Shown piece after piece: positions 41,956 through 43,905 of a DNA stretch of 43,905 nt. The notes beneath the pieces were generated by a model. It saw only the letters and a program-made list of their open reading frames with translations. It made no database searches and was not told where the DNA came from. Origin of the DNA: CAZHEV01 sp964531335 [NCBI: uncultured bacterium]. Lineage in GTDB: Bacteria; Eisenbacteria; RBG-16-71-46; CAZHEV01. Every line of letters begins with the position of its first letter. Position 1 is the first letter of the stretch. The DNA is taken from positions 1 to 43,905 of the forward strand of contig CAZHEV010000019.1 in the NCBI GenBank assembly GCA_964531335.1. The letters are read 5' to 3'. The position numbers and the translations under genes were made by a program.

Positions 41956-43338
41956 ATGGCGCTCAATCCCTTGAAGGACTTCAGCAAGCATTTGCAGGGC
42001 CTGATAGCGGGACGGCTCTGGATGAAGATATTGATCGGCATGGTGCTCGGCGTGGCCGCCGGCATACTGCTGGGGCCTGAGGTGGGTCTTGTCGACAGCG
42101 ATACGGGGGACCTCATAGGAAACTGGCTCGCTCTTCCCGGCAAGCTGTTTCTGGCCCTGATTCAGATGATCGTAATACCTCTGGTGTTCGCCTCTATCGT
42201 TCTGGGCATAGCCTCCAACGAGGACCTACAAGAGCTCAAGCGGATGGGGCCGTGGATCGCGCTGTTCTTTCTGGTCATGACCACCATCGCAATCGTCATG
42301 GGCATGGGGGCGGCCGGCCTGATACAGCCCGGCTCCTACATCGAAGAGGGGATCATCGAGAAGACCGTAGGCAGCGCCGAAGGCGCCGGCGCGTTGGACC
42401 TGGAGGCCCAGGCGGCCGAGACACCCGGCCTGAAGGATTTGCCCGGCAAGTTCGTCAAGCTGCTGCCCGAGAACCCCGTGTCGGCCATGGCCGGAAGCGA
42501 GATGCTGCAGGTCGTTCTGTTCGCCATCATCTTCGGCATGGCCCTGACGGCGCTCTCCCGCGAGAAATCCCAGCCGCTTCTCGAGCCGCTCAACGCCCTG
42601 CAAGAGGTATGTCTGAAGGTGGTGAAATGGGCCATGATCCTGGCGCCGCTCGCGGTGTTCGGCCTGCTTGCGCAGATCACGGCGAAGATCGGCATCCAGG
42701 TGCTGATAGGGATGGGGATCTACGTGGGCACGGTGCTCGCCGCACTGCTGCTGCTGCTCCTGCTCTACCTGGTGGTGGTGGCCGCCTTTTCCAGAGTCTC
42801 CCCGTGGGAATTCGCCAGACACATAGGCACCGCGCAGCTCCTGGCCTTTTCCACATCGAGCAGCGCCGCGGTCATGCCCACCTCCATCGAGGTCGCGGAG
42901 AACAAGCTGGGCGTCAGCCCTTCGATCTCGAACTTCGTGGTGCCTCTGGGCGCGACGATCAACATGAGCGGGACGGCCCTGTACCAGGGGGCGGCCACGA
43001 TCTTTCTGGCGCAGGTCTTCGGGGTGGAGCTGGGTATTAGCTCCCTCGCTCTGATAGTGGTGACCGCCGTCGGCGCGTCGATAGGCACGCCCTCCACGCC
43101 GGGGGTGGGCATAATCGTGCTCGCCACGATTCTCAGGGGCGCCGGGATCCCCTTGAGCGGGATCGCGTTGATAATCGGCGTGGACAGGATACTGGACATG
43201 AGCCGGACCGCCGTGAACGTCACGGGCGATCTCAGCGCCTGCGTGGTCATGGAGCGGTGGTTCGGGAGGCGCAAGCCGGAGGCCGAGATCGCCAAGGGGC
43301 GGCAGGACGAGGGCGGCTCGGCCGCCGCGCCGGCGTGA
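41956..43338 (+). CDS. Glutamate/dicarboxylate:cation symporter (DAACS family)
   Basis: A 460-residue transporter of the DAACS family (GltP, DctA, Glt-Ph), which takes up acidic amino acids or dicarboxylates with Na or H. Eight helices plus hairpins: HP1 shows FSTSSSAAVMPTS, TM7 shows NMSGTALYQG at 336-345, HP2 shows GTPSTPGVGI, TM8 shows DRILDMSRTAVNVTGD. The usual TM7 motif is NMDGT; here Asp is Ser338, in the place of a sodium ligand of Glt-Ph. A charged insert of about 35 residues lies at 130-165. AAGGACGTGAAG precedes ATG 41956. Before the insertion it probably followed the DUF202-like gene directly. Confidence 0.92.
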   Translation: MALNPLKDFSKHLQGLIAGRLWMKILIGMVLGVAAGILLGPEVGLVDSDTGDLIGNWLALPGKLFLALIQMIVIPLVFASIVLGIASNEDLQELKRMGPWIALFFLVMTTIAIVMGMGAAGLIQPGSYIEEGIIEKTVGSAEGAGALDLEAQAAETPGLKDLPGKFVKLLPENPVSAMAGSEMLQVVLFAIIFGMALTALSREKSQPLLEPLNALQEVCLKVVKWAMILAPLAVFGLLAQITAKIGIQVLIGMGIYVGTVLAALLLLLLLYLVVVAAFSRVSPWEFARHIGTAQLLAFSTSSSAAVMPTSIEVAENKLGVSPSISNFVVPLGATINMSGTALYQGAATIFLAQVFGVELGISSLALIVVTAVGASIGTPSTPGVGIIVLATILRGAGIPLSGIALIIGVDRILDMSRTAVNVTGDLSACVVMERWFGRRKPEAEIAKGRQDEGGSAAAPA

Positions 43339-43467
43339 GAACGCGGCGACTCGCCGCGCGACCTCGTCTCGACCGGTCGCCGCATCAAGGAGATTCTCCA
43401 GTAGATAAGGGTCAGGCCCGTGTGACCGTGCAACGGGTCCGCGGACCTGAGAAGGGATCGGAGGAGA

Positions 43468-43854
43468 ATGAGGAAAGTCCTTTGCATAGATTTCGACGGG
43501 GTTGTCCACAGCTACGTCAGCGGCTGGCAAGGGCCGGGCGTCATACCGGACCCGCCGGTCGAAGGGGCGTTCGATGCCATCAGGGAGTACATGAAAGAAT
43601 ACGACGTGTGTATTCTGTCCGTCAGGAACGGTTACCCGGAGGGGATCGCGGCGATGAAGAAGTGGTTCGTGAAATACGGGTGGCCGGCGGACATCGTAGG
43701 CAACCCCAAGGGGATAGACTTCGCGTTGCGAAAGCCGGACAAGACGCACCTGATCATCGATGACCGGGCGTTCAGGTTTGAGGGGAAATGGCCGGCGCTG
43801 AAGGAAGTGGACGATTTCAGGCCCTGGAACTGGCGCCTGCGCCACACCGAATAG
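43468..43854 (+). CDS. Small HAD-like hydrolase
   Basis: A 128-residue HAD-superfamily protein. Motif I is CIDFDGVVHSY (Asp8, Asp10) and the late acidic pair is LIIDDRAFRFEG. It lacks a large cap domain and is close in form to small HAD proteins of phage and bacterial genomes with unknown substrate. ATG 43468 has GGAGGAGA upstream. Complete in the window, 129 bases after the symporter. Confidence 0.75.
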   Translation: MRKVLCIDFDGVVHSYVSGWQGPGVIPDPPVEGAFDAIREYMKEYDVCILSVRNGYPEGIAAMKKWFVKYGWPADIVGNPKGIDFALRKPDKTHLIIDDRAFRFEGKWPALKEVDDFRPWNWRLRHTE

Positions 43855-43905
43855 CTAGTTCCTGTTGATTTTACACCAGAATCGATAGTCACGTCAGGCC
43901 CACAG

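Noticed and set aside
43342-43358. CGCGGCGA-C-TCGCCGCG hairpin as symporter terminator
   Set aside because: The stem is good but the loop is a single base and no T-run follows.

Overview
The window is GC-rich, gene-dense DNA from what looks like a diderm (Gram-negative) bacterium of uncertain phylum. Evidence for an outer membrane is two 3' fragments of outer-membrane beta-barrel genes with a C-terminal Phe (1850-2035 and 27459-27674). Coding regions mix high third-position GC with frequent ATA (Ile) and AGG/AGA (Arg) codons, a pattern of several little-cultured lineages; I do not assign a phylum. No rRNA, tRNA or CRISPR array was seen.

Layout. 1-6.6 kb: an oligopeptide transporter (OPT) facing an ACE-like dipeptidyl carboxypeptidase lipoprotein, an orphan HTH protein, decayed coding sequence and a large polytopic membrane protein. 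6.7-17.9 kb: a compact solute locus with a MarR regulator and a striking 37-bp operator-like dyad, then an asparagine-synthase-type amidotransferase overlapping mannosyl-3-phosphoglycerate synthase, then its phosphatase, an Ntn (C69/secernin-like) hydrolase, a GH38 alpha-mannosidase, glycerate 2-kinase, an ankyrin protein and a small membrane protein. The genes can be read as a full make-and-recycle cycle for mannosylglycerate, and I propose for its amide (mannosylglyceramide): amidotransferase makes the amide, Ntn hydrolase removes it, mannosidase and glycerate kinase return carbon to glycolysis. 18-22.1 kb (minus strand): flavin disulfide reductase, GH15 glucosidase, short-chain dehydrogenase. 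22.4-27.4 kb: an Opu/Egt-type ABC importer with its binding protein fused in front of the permease, then EgtD/EanA and, convergent, an EanB-like rhodanese. This looks like an oxygen-independent ergothioneine pathway next to a candidate ergothioneine or betaine importer. 27.8-33.5 kb: pyruvate kinase, an SLC12-type cation-chloride cotransporter, a TauE/SafE permease, a possible structured RNA and an RRM protein with a clear terminator.

34-43.9 kb: a radical SAM protein, a diacylglycerol-kinase-like protein, a DUF202-like membrane protein, a glutamate/dicarboxylate-type symporter and a HAD-like protein. Between the DUF202-like gene and the symporter lies a segment of about 5.06 kb bounded by a perfect 56-bp direct repeat of the 3' end of the DUF202-like gene. 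It carries a membrane-anchored thioredoxin-like protein, a secreted Cys-containing peptide resembling a bacteriocin, two ABC-2 permeases, a Yip1-like protein and an ABC ATPase: apparently an acquired peptide export or immunity island.

Themes are solute balance (mannosylglycerate, Opu-type import, cation-chloride transport), thiol-antioxidant chemistry, and an inserted peptide system. The amide cycle, the island and the ergothioneine locus are the main points for follow-up. All assignments come from reading protein sequence and context, with no database search.
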